Under the pieces are notes generated by a model, which saw only the letters and a list, made by a program, of their open reading frames with translations, ran no database searches and was not told where the DNA came from. From assembly GCA_016880395.1 (NCBI GenBank), contig JAEHDN010000128.1, positions 1-12,611 on the forward strand: a DNA stretch of 12,611 nucleotides, given 5' to 3'. Below, piece by piece: positions 1 to 6,437 of this stretch. The DNA is from Candidatus Eiseniibacteriota bacterium. Its GTDB lineage: Bacteria; Eisenbacteria; RBG-16-71-46; SZUA-252. Both the position numbers and the translations under genes were made by a program. The stretch's first letter is position 1; each line of letters opens with the position of its first letter.

Positions 1-11
1 ATCACCCCATG

Positions 12-1298
12 CTAGAACCGGTAGCCGATTCCGAGCCCGATCCGGCTGATGAAGTTGCCGTACTCGCCGGGCAGGACGGGATTCGTGGGATCGCTGGTGG
101 AGCCGATCGCGGTGCGGTCATCGAAGAAGATGGCCTGATACGCCGCGTCGAGGAGTATGCCTGATTTCCATTCGTATCCGTAGCCAATCTGAACGGAGGA
201 CCGGCTCGAGTCGGGAATCCGGGGCCTCATGTGGTCCGCCGGCACGGGCGTCTCGTCCCGGTACCCGCCGAGCCTCAGGGTATGGCGGCCCAGGTGCCGC
301 GCGATCCCGAGGCGATAGCTGAGGGCGTCCTCCCAGTTTTCCACCTGCGTCACGTCCGCCACCACCGGATTGCCGCCGATCTGCGTCTCGTTCTCGACGT
401 CGATGACGAGGGTCTCGAACGCGCTCCATCCCATCCAGACGACGTCGAGCTCCGTCTCCCAGACCCCGTGCCACGTGCGGGCCAGGCCCATGGCGAGAGA
501 CGCGGGAAGCGGGAGGCTGGCGGTCGCGTTCCCGTTCGGGAAGAGCGGCGCCAGGGCTGCGGGGATGTCCTCGAACGCGATCGACCCCTCGATGTCGGGC
601 TCGATGCCGGAGCGGTAGGACGCCCCCGCGGACCAGTCGCCTCGGGCCCAGCGGGCCGCAGCGTTCCATCCGACCCCCGTGCCCGTTCCCTCCATCCGCG
701 TGAAGCCTTCCGATCCCGCGAAGCCGAGGGGTGCGAGATCGATGTTGCGGGACAGCTCCTTCACGTCCACGCGAGCGACGTCGATGCCGCCCGCGACCGA
801 CCAGCCGGCGCCGAGCGAGGCGGCCAGATTCGCATTCAGGTTCATCACGGCGAGGCTCGACGTGCGCGAGAGGAACCGCCCCTCGAAGGTCGGGCCCCAT
901 TCGGTCTTGAGACCCGACGGGAACGTGAGACCGGCTCCCCAGGCCCAGCGGCGCGAGGCTCGATGCGTGACGTACAGGTGGGAGGGAAACGTGATGTTGT
1001 CGACCTGGTCGTGGGTGTCACCGGTGGAGGCCGACGTGAAGCGGCCCCCGTGGAGGAGAATGCCGGTCGTGCCGGCCATGATCTCCGTCCCCTCGTGCGC
1101 GGCGAGCGCCGCCGGATTGAAGTAGACCGCGCTCGCGTCCGGCGCGCGCGCCGTGAAGGCGCCGCCATTGGCCGTCGCGGCCACGCCCTGCTCGTACACG
1201 GCGAAGCCGGCCGCGTGCGCTTCGAGGGGCGAGAGCGCGGGCCAGATGAAGGCGGCCCAGGCGGCCGCCCGGGTGATGAACCTCGGACCGGGGACCAT
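12..1298 (-). CDS. FadL/OMPP1/TodX-family outer-membrane transporter
   Basis: A 428-residue beta-barrel protein, predicted to let hydrophobic compounds such as long-chain fatty acids or hydrocarbons cross the outer membrane. Residues 1-29 form a signal peptide ending in EAHA. The mature N terminus GFAVYEQG, followed by GGAFTARAPDASAVYFNPAAL (about 46-65), is the FadL hatch region with its NPA motif. The rest is alternating amphipathic strands with many Gly and aromatic residues, ending in GIGYRF; a C-terminal Phe is the usual outer-membrane assembly signal. Length fits the family (about 400-450). The frame stays open upstream to 1367, but I chose the ATG at 1298 because it puts the signal peptide at the N terminus; no strong ribosome-binding site precedes either start. 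It is divergent from the membrane-protein/regulator pair starting at 1391 and may share its control region. The substrate cannot be told from sequence. Confidence 0.9.
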   Translation of the reverse strand: MVPGPRFITRAAAWAAFIWPALSPLEAHAAGFAVYEQGVAATANGGAFTARAPDASAVYFNPAALAAHEGTEIMAGTTGILLHGGRFTSASTGDTHDQVDNITFPSHLYVTHRASRRWAWGAGLTFPSGLKTEWGPTFEGRFLSRTSSLAVMNLNANLAASLGAGWSVAGGIDVARVDVKELSRNIDLAPLGFAGSEGFTRMEGTGTGVGWNAAARWARGDWSAGASYRSGIEPDIEGSIAFEDIPAALAPLFPNGNATASLPLPASLAMGLARTWHGVWETELDVVWMGWSAFETLVIDVENETQIGGNPVVADVTQVENWEDALSYRLGIARHLGRHTLRLGGYRDETPVPADHMRPRIPDSSRSSVQIGYGYEWKSGILLDAAYQAIFFDDRTAIGSTSDPTNPVLPGEYGNFISRIGLGIGYRF

Positions 1299-1317
1299 GG
1301 GTGACGCCAGTGTATCG

Positions 1318-1329
1318 GTAGACCTACCA
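1318..1329. promoter_or_regulatory. Short dyad GGTAG-AC-CTACC in divergent spacer
   Basis: A perfect inverted repeat with 5-base arms and a 2-base centre lies 20 bases upstream of the FadL-type start codon. Its place in the divergent control region makes it a possible operator or a small hairpin in the FadL leader. Ten paired bases alone are weak evidence. Confidence 0.3.
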
Positions 1330-1337
1330 TCCGCTAT

Positions 1338-1352
1338 CTTTGTATTGCAAAG
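1338..1352. promoter_or_regulatory. Candidate operator CTTTG-N5-CAAAG
   Basis: A perfect dyad with 5-base arms and a 5-base centre (TATTG) sits just upstream of the candidate -35 element of the 1391 gene. It is in an AT-richer patch of an otherwise very GC-rich window. Spacing of one helical turn between arm centres (10 bases) fits a dimeric winged-helix protein. The obvious candidate ligand is the small winged-helix regulator encoded two genes downstream (2004-2387); this is inference. It could also serve the divergent FadL-type gene. Confidence 0.45.
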
Positions 1353-1355
1353 TTC

Positions 1356-1384
1356 TTGATGGTCCACCGGCCGTGCGTTAGGCT
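1356..1384 (+). promoter_or_regulatory. Candidate promoter for the 1391 gene, implying a leaderless mRNA
   Basis: TTGATG (1356-1361) and TAGGCT (1379-1384) are separated by 17 bases and match the sigma-70 consensus at 4/6 and 3/6 positions. Transcription would begin about 6-7 bases later, at or next to the ATG at 1391. There is no Shine-Dalgarno sequence before that ATG, which agrees with a leaderless transcript. The -10 match is weak, so confidence is limited. Confidence 0.35.
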
Positions 1385-1390
1385 TGTCTC

Positions 1391-2011
1391 ATGTCACGCA
1401 CCGGACATTCCGCGAGGTCGACCCTCGGCCAGGAGCCGCCGGCGCGGCTGGAGGCCGGCGCCGACGAGCGGATCCGCTACATCCGCGACACGATGGAGCG
1501 GGCGGGGACCTTCACCGCGGTGCCCGGCTGGGGGGGCGCGGTCATGGGCGTGAGCGCTCTCGTGACGGCCCTCGTGGCGGCGCGCGCTCCCTCCCCCGAG
1601 GCGTGGTGCCGCGCGTGGATCGTCGACGGGGTGGTCGCGTTCGGCATCGGCTGCGCGGCGATCGCCTGGAAGGCGCGGCGCGCGCGGTCTCCCGTCGTAC
1701 GCGGGCCGGCGATCCGGTTCCTCCTGACGCTGGCCCCGCCGCTCGCGACGGGTGGCGTCCTGACGGGAGTTCTTCTCACGGCCCGCCGGATCGACCTGCT
1801 TCCCGGCACGTGGCTCCTCCTCTACGGGACCGCGGTCGCGACCGGCGGCGCCGCATCGGTGCCGGCGGTTCCCATCCTGGGCGCTCTCCTCATGGCGACC
1901 GGGACGCTCGCGTTCGCGCTCCCGGCGGCCGGGAACGTGCTCATGGCGGCCGGATTCGGCATGCTCCAGATCGCGTTCGGTCTCTACATCGCGCGGAGGC
2001 ACGGTGGCTGA
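1391..2011 (+). CDS. Conserved six-helix membrane protein of unknown function
   Basis: A 206-residue protein with a soluble N terminus (1-42) containing the charged stretch ADERIRYIRDTMERAGTFTAVPGWGG. About six hydrophobic helices follow, at roughly 43-64, 74-93, 108-130, 138-155, 158-180 and 182-200, and the C terminus is basic (ARRHGG). No catalytic motif is visible. The segments TMERAGTFTAVPGWGG and WLLLYG are the kind of ungapped blocks seen in a conserved family, which I believe travels with small winged-helix regulators, but I have no database support. Its stop overlaps the GTG of the regulator gene by 8 bases, so the two are co-translated. The ATG at 1391 is chosen because it directly follows the promoter; an out-of-frame ATG lies at 1384. 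It could be a sensor whose state is passed to the regulator. Confidence 0.75.
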   Translation: MSRTGHSARSTLGQEPPARLEAGADERIRYIRDTMERAGTFTAVPGWGGAVMGVSALVTALVAARAPSPEAWCRAWIVDGVVAFGIGCAAIAWKARRARSPVVRGPAIRFLLTLAPPLATGGVLTGVLLTARRIDLLPGTWLLLYGTAVATGGAASVPAVPILGALLMATGTLAFALPAAGNVLMAAGFGMLQIAFGLYIARRHGG

Positions 2012-2387
2012 TCCCTCCGGCGCGCGGAAGCGGGACGCGGAGAGCCGCCGAGCGAAGGCGGGACGGATCGCTCCCGCGGGCGGCTCGGGGATGCCCGACC
2101 TGGACCGTCTCATCCACGAGCGGGTGCGACTCGGGATCGTGAGCGCGCTCGCCGCGAACGCGTCCATGACCTTCGCGGATCTGAAGCGTCTGCTCGGGGT
2201 CACCGACGGGAACCTGTCGGTCCACGCCCGCAAGCTCGAGGAGGCAGGCTACGTCGCGTGCGCGAAGGGGTTCGAGGGGCGCGTGCCGAAGACCGAGTAC
2301 CGCCTCACGCGCGCGGGGCGCGAGGCTCTGGAGCGCTATCTCTCGCATCTGGACGCGCTGATCCGCTGGTCGCGAGCCGGGCGGTGA
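2004..2387 (+). CDS. Small winged-helix transcriptional regulator (HTH_34/MarR-ArsR-like)
   Basis: A 127-residue DNA-binding protein. The core (about 33-120) is a single winged helix: LIHERVRLGIVSALA leads in, MTFADLKRLLGVTDGNLSVHARKLEEAGY (55-83) is the helix-turn-helix, and 88-104 (KGFEGRVPKTEYRLTRAG) is the wing. It ends in a helix (106-122) suited to dimerisation. This layout matches the PF13601-type regulators. The GTG at 2004 has GGAGG at 1995-1999 and overlaps the previous gene. An internal ATG at 2091 would give a 98-residue protein starting right at the domain, which is closer to the usual family length; the basic first 30 residues are not needed for the fold. It probably represses or activates its own promoter through the CTTTG-N5-CAAAG dyad. 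It faces the phosphatase gene tail to tail, 72 bases away. Confidence 0.85.
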   Translation: MADPSGARKRDAESRRAKAGRIAPAGGSGMPDLDRLIHERVRLGIVSALAANASMTFADLKRLLGVTDGNLSVHARKLEEAGYVACAKGFEGRVPKTEYRLTRAGREALERYLSHLDALIRWSRAGR

Positions 2388-2459
2388 ACTCGTCGCTCCA
2401 CCGAAAGGTCTACCTGGGCTTCCCGCCCTGAATCGGAGGGTGGTGCGGAGCCGCGTCGG

Positions 2460-3227
2460 TCAGTGCGTGGGCTTGTCCGCGGCCGCGAGCCTGGCCCAGT
2501 CCTCCGGGCCGATCTGCGCGACGACCTCGAACTTCTTGTTGCCGAGAGGCTTCACGACGAGCGCTTCCGCTTCCTTGAGTTGATCGCGCGCGAGTCCGGC
2601 GACGATCGGGATGATCACGTCCTGGTGGGTGACGAGGACGAGATCCTTCCCCTTCTCGGGCGGCGTGCTGAGGAGGTCGACGCGTACGGCGCGGCTCTGG
2701 CTACCGCGCTGGAAGAGATCGATCGAGGTCTCGTGGCGGCCGAACGCAAGCTGCGCGGTATCGCGGCAGCGCCACATGGGGCTCGAGAGGACACGCCCGA
2801 TCGGCAGGCCGAGGGTGGCGATGGACTGTCCGAGGGACCTGGCCGCCGCTTCCCCCTCGGCGCTCAGGTTGCGCTGCGTGGTGCGGTCCTCGAAATTTGT
2901 CACGTCCGCATCGCGCTGCCCCCAGTCCGTGATGGAATGGCGAAAGACGAGCACGTAGCCCCCCTGGCGCAGCTTGGCCGGGAGGTCGGGGCCGGGACGC
3001 GGAAAGACGCGGTGCGCGCCCTTCACGCTGTCGATGACGGCCGTGTCGGGCAGCGACACCGCCTTCGTCCCCGGCGCCGTGACCGAGGCGCCGGAGGCCG
3101 CGGAAACGCCTGTAGTCGGCGCCGTGCTGCCGGGCGTCGGCGCGGTTCCGCCTGCGATCGCCACGGATGTGGCGAGCCCGAGCGCCACCGCGCCAATCCA
3201 CGGAATCCACCGTCCCCGATACGTCAT
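2460..3227 (-). CDS. Exported histidine phosphatase superfamily protein
   Basis: A 255-residue protein of the phosphoglycerate-mutase-like branch. Residues 1-25 are a signal peptide (cleavage probably after AIA), followed by an Ala/Thr/Pro/Ser-rich linker (about 26-57). In the domain, YVLVFRHSITDW carries the phospho-accepting pair R96-H97; SSPMWRCRDTA (148-158) is the family's second-arginine motif; VLVTHQD holds the second catalytic His, H201. The usual RHG is RHS here. The ATG at 3227 has AGGAGA just upstream and forms an ATGA overlap with the stop of the DoxX-like gene, so translation is coupled. The same frame stays open to 4139, but that extension only shadows the upstream gene. It should remove phosphate from a substrate in the periplasm; the substrate is unknown. 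Only the superfamily assignment is firm. Confidence 0.88.
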   Translation of the reverse strand: MTYRGRWIPWIGAVALGLATSVAIAGGTAPTPGSTAPTTGVSAASGASVTAPGTKAVSLPDTAVIDSVKGAHRVFPRPGPDLPAKLRQGGYVLVFRHSITDWGQRDADVTNFEDRTTQRNLSAEGEAAARSLGQSIATLGLPIGRVLSSPMWRCRDTAQLAFGRHETSIDLFQRGSQSRAVRVDLLSTPPEKGKDLVLVTHQDVIIPIVAGLARDQLKEAEALVVKPLGNKKFEVVAQIGPEDWARLAAADKPTH

Positions 3228-4135
3228 GCCAATCTCTCCTCGATCGACGCCGGAGCGATCTCCGGTATCGGAACGGGTGCCCTTCGACTCGCCCCGATCA
3301 AGAGGAGCCCAATCGGAGCGACGTAGCTTCCGCCCCGCTCCACGAACTCCCAGAAGGGATCGCCGCTCATGGGATAGAGCAGCTCGGTTCCGACCTTCCA
3401 GACGAACACGAAGAGGAGGAGCGCCGGCACGGGCGCCGCCAGGACGCCGAGCGCGAGGAACACCTCGATCCAGCCCACGGTCGAAACCGCGGCCGCCGCT
3501 CCCTGCGCCGAGATGCCGAGGGCCGTGTACTGATCCTGGAGCATGGCCTTGTGCATGAACGCTCCATAGCCCGCGTGCCCCAGCAGAAGGAGGGCCGTCG
3601 TGATGCGCAGCATCCGGCCCGCGGCCTCGAGCGACACCCCGTGGGCCGCCGGCGTGTCCCCCGGCAGGATCGGCTCGAACCACTCCCGCCACGACCGTCC
3701 CAGGCCGCTCAACGCGAGGAACGTCATCGGGACGCCGTAGTTCCCGGCCCGCTCGAGTACCTCCCAGTAGCCCTGTCCCGCGAGCGGCCGCAGGAAGGCC
3801 GTGAAGAGCGCCCAGCATGACATCCAGAGGAGCACCGCACGGCAGGGGCTCAAGAGGGCGATGATTCCCATCGTGATGTCGAACGTTCCGACGATGGGCA
3901 TGAGGCGGTGGGCGACCGGAGCGGCAATGCCGAGCGCCTGGAAGAACGGGATCCAGGCCTCCTTGACGCGGATGCCGAACGCCCCGTGCCCGATGAAGCA
4001 CATCGCCACGCCGATCCGGAGAGTCCAGTGGAGGGCGCGTGACGACAACGCGGGGCGTAGGGTCATGGAGGTCAGGTCGATGTGGAGATCGCGGTTCCGG
4101 CGTTCGGTCGCGCCCGAAGGCGGACGCTGCTTCAT
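3224..4135 (-). CDS. DoxX-like membrane protein made of two tandem homologous halves
   Basis: A 303-residue integral membrane protein with about eight hydrophobic segments arranged as two similar halves. Residues 39-54 (LRIGVAMCFIGHGAFG) match 176-191 (LRITTALLLLGHAGYG). Residues 123-142 (YWEVLERAGNYGVP...) match 261-280 (FWEFVERGGSYVAP...). The offset is a near-constant 137-138 residues. The G-H-x-x-x-G first helix and four-helix repeat resemble DoxX/DUF-type small quinone-related proteins, but the resemblance is loose. The start at 4135 has no good ribosome-binding site; GGGGAG lies 15 bases upstream. An internal ATG at 4066 (residue 24, just before the first helix) is a real alternative. 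It is the first gene of a coupled pair with the exported phosphatase (ATGA overlap). Function unknown; a role in envelope redox or small-molecule handling is a guess. Confidence 0.75.
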   Translation of the reverse strand: MKQRPPSGATERRNRDLHIDLTSMTLRPALSSRALHWTLRIGVAMCFIGHGAFGIRVKEAWIPFFQALGIAAPVAHRLMPIVGTFDITMGIIALLSPCRAVLLWMSCWALFTAFLRPLAGQGYWEVLERAGNYGVPMTFLALSGLGRSWREWFEPILPGDTPAAHGVSLEAAGRMLRITTALLLLGHAGYGAFMHKAMLQDQYTALGISAQGAAAAVSTVGWIEVFLALGVLAAPVPALLLFVFVWKVGTELLYPMSGDPFWEFVERGGSYVAPIGLLLIGASRRAPVPIPEIAPASIEERLA

Positions 4136-4589
4136 CCAAACTAACAGAAACTCCCCGCTAAATCAAGGGCTTGCGGCATTTTTCGCGGAGCATGAGCGCG
4201 AGGGAAGGCGGCCGTGGCGGGACCATGGCGGGCACGAGGAAGCGCGGTGCGCCTCCTGTTCGGTACTGCGTGGTGGCGGCGGTGCCCGCCCCGAGCAGTG
4301 ATCTACGCCGCACGGAACGGACCATCCGTCTCCCCAGCCGGATCCGCCGCCCCACGCACCATATGGCGTGCTCGCCGTGCTCTTTGGCTCGCTCGTGACC
4401 GGAGGGACTACCAGGCAGGATCGGCTCGCCGAAATCCCCACAACCTTTCGGCGTGCCCCCACCCGCTCAAGAGTGGTAAACGACGGGGTAAGGGTCGATC
4501 GCACAGCAAATCTGCTGACGGCGGTTGGAAGCACGGGGAGTCTCTTCGGGACGGCGGTCGGTGCGGTCCGGCCTCCGGGACGGCGGAGG
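4136..4589. other. 454-base gene-poor interval
   Basis: No convincing coding region lies here: the open frames are Pro/Ser/Arg-rich shadows without ribosome-binding sites. The part from about 4400 to 4535 is noticeably less GC-rich than its surroundings and contains a small hairpin, CAGCA-AATC-TGCTG, at 4504-4517. The sequence CGGGACGGCGG occurs twice near 4547 and 4577. The segment just upstream of 4135 should hold the promoter of the DoxX-like gene (a weak TTGATT...TAGTTT pair on the minus strand). A decayed gene or an untranslated RNA cannot be excluded. Confidence 0.4.
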
Positions 4590-4590
4590 C
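4571..4590 (-). terminator. GC hairpin at the Ser/Thr kinase stop codon
   Basis: GCCTCCG (4571-4577) and CGGAGGC (4584-4590) form a perfect 7-base stem with a 6-base loop, beginning at the last base of the kinase stop codon on the minus strand. The position suits a terminator, but no T-run follows, so it may be only a 3' stabilising hairpin. Confidence 0.35.
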
Positions 4591-6293
4591 TAGGGGCCGG
4601 TCTCCGGATTCGCGAGCCGCGTCTGCCAGACCCAGAGATCCTTGGAGCGCACCGGATCCTCCGAAACCTTCGCCAGCACCTCGGATAGACGGGGCGGCTT
4701 GGCGGCGTCGACGCTGGAGGGCTCGGTGCCTCCGATCCCTCGGAGGGTCTGGAGAACCTCTCGGCTCAGCTCGACTGGCGCGCCCGGGTGGGCACGCGGC
4801 ACGGCGGCCAGCTCCTGCTCGAGCGCGGCGAGCGGAGATCGCGACGCCACGACGAAAAGCTCCTCGCTGCCTCCGGCGCTCGTGACCTGCCAGCTCTCGG
4901 GCACGCCTTGACGCGTTCCGGGAAGCCGGTTGCTCAGCCGGGGCGGTAAGGGATTGGCCGCATCGAGGCCAGGAAGCGGGAAGAGGACGAAGACGTTGCC
5001 CTTCTCATCCTGGTTGAAGACGTAGACGTTCATCGCATCGTCGCCGGTGAGCTCGAGGTAGAGCTTGTCGCCGGGCACCACGCGGGCGCCGGGCATGAGG
5101 CGCTCCGATTTCCCGTCACGCTCACGAAAGAGTGAGGCCGTGGCCGCGAGCGCCGGCTTGGGCGCGGGTGAAACCGGGACCGGCGGCCTCGGATGCCAAG
5201 GGCCGGGCGAGCGCCAGAGCCATACCCCGCCGATAACGATCGCGACGGAGACGCATGCGGCGAGGAGGATTTGAAGAGGCGACGCGCTTTTCTTCCGGTT
5301 CGCGAGCGATCGCTCCATGGCTCCTACGCCGGAGGGGCGTCGCCTGGGATCCGGATCGAGGGCCTGCTCGATGATGTTCACGAAGCCCGGCGACAGATCC
5401 GACCTCACCTCCCTGAGGGAGGTCCGGTGGCCGGTGCGATGGCGCTCCTCGAGCTCGCGGAACGTGGTTGCGTCGATGGGATAGCGGCGGGTGACCAGGC
5501 GGAACAGGAGGACGCCAAGCGAATAGATGTCGGACTTCCGCGTGGCCGGCCCTCCCGCGAGGATCTCCGGCGCGACCGCGAGCGGCGTCCCGTACACGGA
5601 CTCCCCTTCCTCGCGCGGCACGGCCTCATCGGGCAGGAACGCAGCGGCAGCACCGAAATCCATCAGCACGATCCGGCCAGTCCTGTCCTCGCGCATGACG
5701 TTCTGCGTCTTGACGTCGCGGTGGACGAGGTTCTTGTCGTGAATGGCCGCCAGAGCCTGGCACAACTCGATCCCGATGCTGACCGCCTCGCGCTCTCCGA
5801 GCGGCCCCGAGATCGTGAGGAGCTGCTCCAGCGTCTGACCCCGTATCAGGTCGGTCCACAGGCCGGGGCGTCCCTCGTGGACATCCGCCCCGTGGACGAT
5901 GACGACGTGGTCGGATCTCACCTTGGCCAGGGCGCGGGCCTCGTTGAGGAACTGCTGGCTCGCCCGGCTCGACCCCGCGCGGCTCGACGAGAGCAGCTTG
6001 AGGGCGACGTCACAATTGAGGCGCGTATCGACGGCGCGGAACACCTCACCGAAGGCCCCGTCCCCGATCTTCTCCCGGACCTCGAGGGGGCCCCAGGTGA
6101 AGGGGAGCGGGATGCTGGGAGGAGGATCGACGTGGGCCGCGACGACCGACTCCAGGACCCGGAGCGCCTCGATGCTCTCGGAGCTGTCCGGGTCTGCCTC
6201 CAGGGCGTGATTCCAGTCTACCGGCTTCCCATCCGCGATCGTCTGGGCCAACTCTAAGAGCCGCTTGTGGCGGTCGTCTTCTTCGGGAGTCAC
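4590..6293 (-). CDS. Transmembrane Ser/Thr protein kinase with DUF4384-like extracytoplasmic domain
   Basis: A 567-residue Hanks-type kinase. A short N-terminal helical region (1-68) precedes the kinase domain (about 70-330) with all key motifs: glycine loop IGDGAFGEV (76-84), VALK lysine K99, helix-C E118, catalytic HRDVKTQN (191-198, D193), DFG (212-214), APE (241-243) and SDIYSLG (D255). One membrane helix spans about 340-360, then a Pro-rich linker. Residues about 385-500 form a domain with GDKLYLELTGDDAMNVYVFN, VFVLFPLPG and EELFVVAS, typical of DUF4384. The kinase is cytoplasmic and the tail outside, so the tail probably senses an envelope signal. The GTG start at 6293 is fixed by AAGGAGGT seven bases upstream. 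It lies 144 bases after the hybrid histidine kinase on the same strand and may be read from it or from its own promoter. The protein substrate is unknown. Confidence 0.95.
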   Translation of the reverse strand: MTPEEDDRHKRLLELAQTIADGKPVDWNHALEADPDSSESIEALRVLESVVAAHVDPPPSIPLPFTWGPLEVREKIGDGAFGEVFRAVDTRLNCDVALKLLSSSRAGSSRASQQFLNEARALAKVRSDHVVIVHGADVHEGRPGLWTDLIRGQTLEQLLTISGPLGEREAVSIGIELCQALAAIHDKNLVHRDVKTQNVMREDRTGRIVLMDFGAAAAFLPDEAVPREEGESVYGTPLAVAPEILAGGPATRKSDIYSLGVLLFRLVTRRYPIDATTFRELEERHRTGHRTSLREVRSDLSPGFVNIIEQALDPDPRRRPSGVGAMERSLANRKKSASPLQILLAACVSVAIVIGGVWLWRSPGPWHPRPPVPVSPAPKPALAATASLFRERDGKSERLMPGARVVPGDKLYLELTGDDAMNVYVFNQDEKGNVFVLFPLPGLDAANPLPPRLSNRLPGTRQGVPESWQVTSAGGSEELFVVASRSPLAALEQELAAVPRAHPGAPVELSREVLQTLRGIGGTEPSSVDAAKPPRLSEVLAKVSEDPVRSKDLWVWQTRLANPETGP

Positions 6294-6351
6294 GTCGTAA
6301 CCTCCTTCCCCATCGGGCCCGCCATCCAGGGTGGCCCCTGCCTCTGTCCAT

Positions 6352-6402
6352 GACTACAACGCTGGAAGCCGCGCCAACTGCACAGGATAAAGAAGGGTGA
6401 GG
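6352..6402 (-). promoter_or_regulatory. Weak candidate promoter for the Ser/Thr kinase
   Basis: On the minus strand, TTGGCG is followed after 18 bases (including a run of seven C) by TATCCT, 4/6 matches to the -10 consensus, leaving a leader of roughly 80 bases before the strong ribosome-binding site. The spacing is one base long, and a second TTGGCG lies nearer the gene, so the assignment is tentative. Confidence 0.25.
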
Positions 6403-6437
6403 GGGGGCGCCAATCAGCCCCGGAACCCGGCCGTGCG

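Noticed and set aside
1367..1380. 14-base sequence CCGGCCGTGCGTTA repeated at 6427-6440
   Set aside because: One 14-base repeat in 12.6 kb of GC-rich DNA is near chance expectation, and the two contexts (a promoter spacer and a stop codon) are unrelated.
2416..2428. Small hairpin GGGC-TTCCC-GCCC between the convergent regulator and phosphatase genes
   Set aside because: A 4-base stem without a T-run is too weak to call a terminator.
2460..4139. Single 559-residue fusion reading through the phosphatase frame
   Set aside because: The first 304 residues are a shadow of the DoxX-like gene; the signal peptide, AGGAGA site and ATGA overlap place the true start at 3227.
4163..4534. Possible 123-residue minus-strand gene in the gene-poor interval
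   Set aside because: It has no ribosome-binding site, a Pro/Ser/Gly-rich second half and no recognisable motif.
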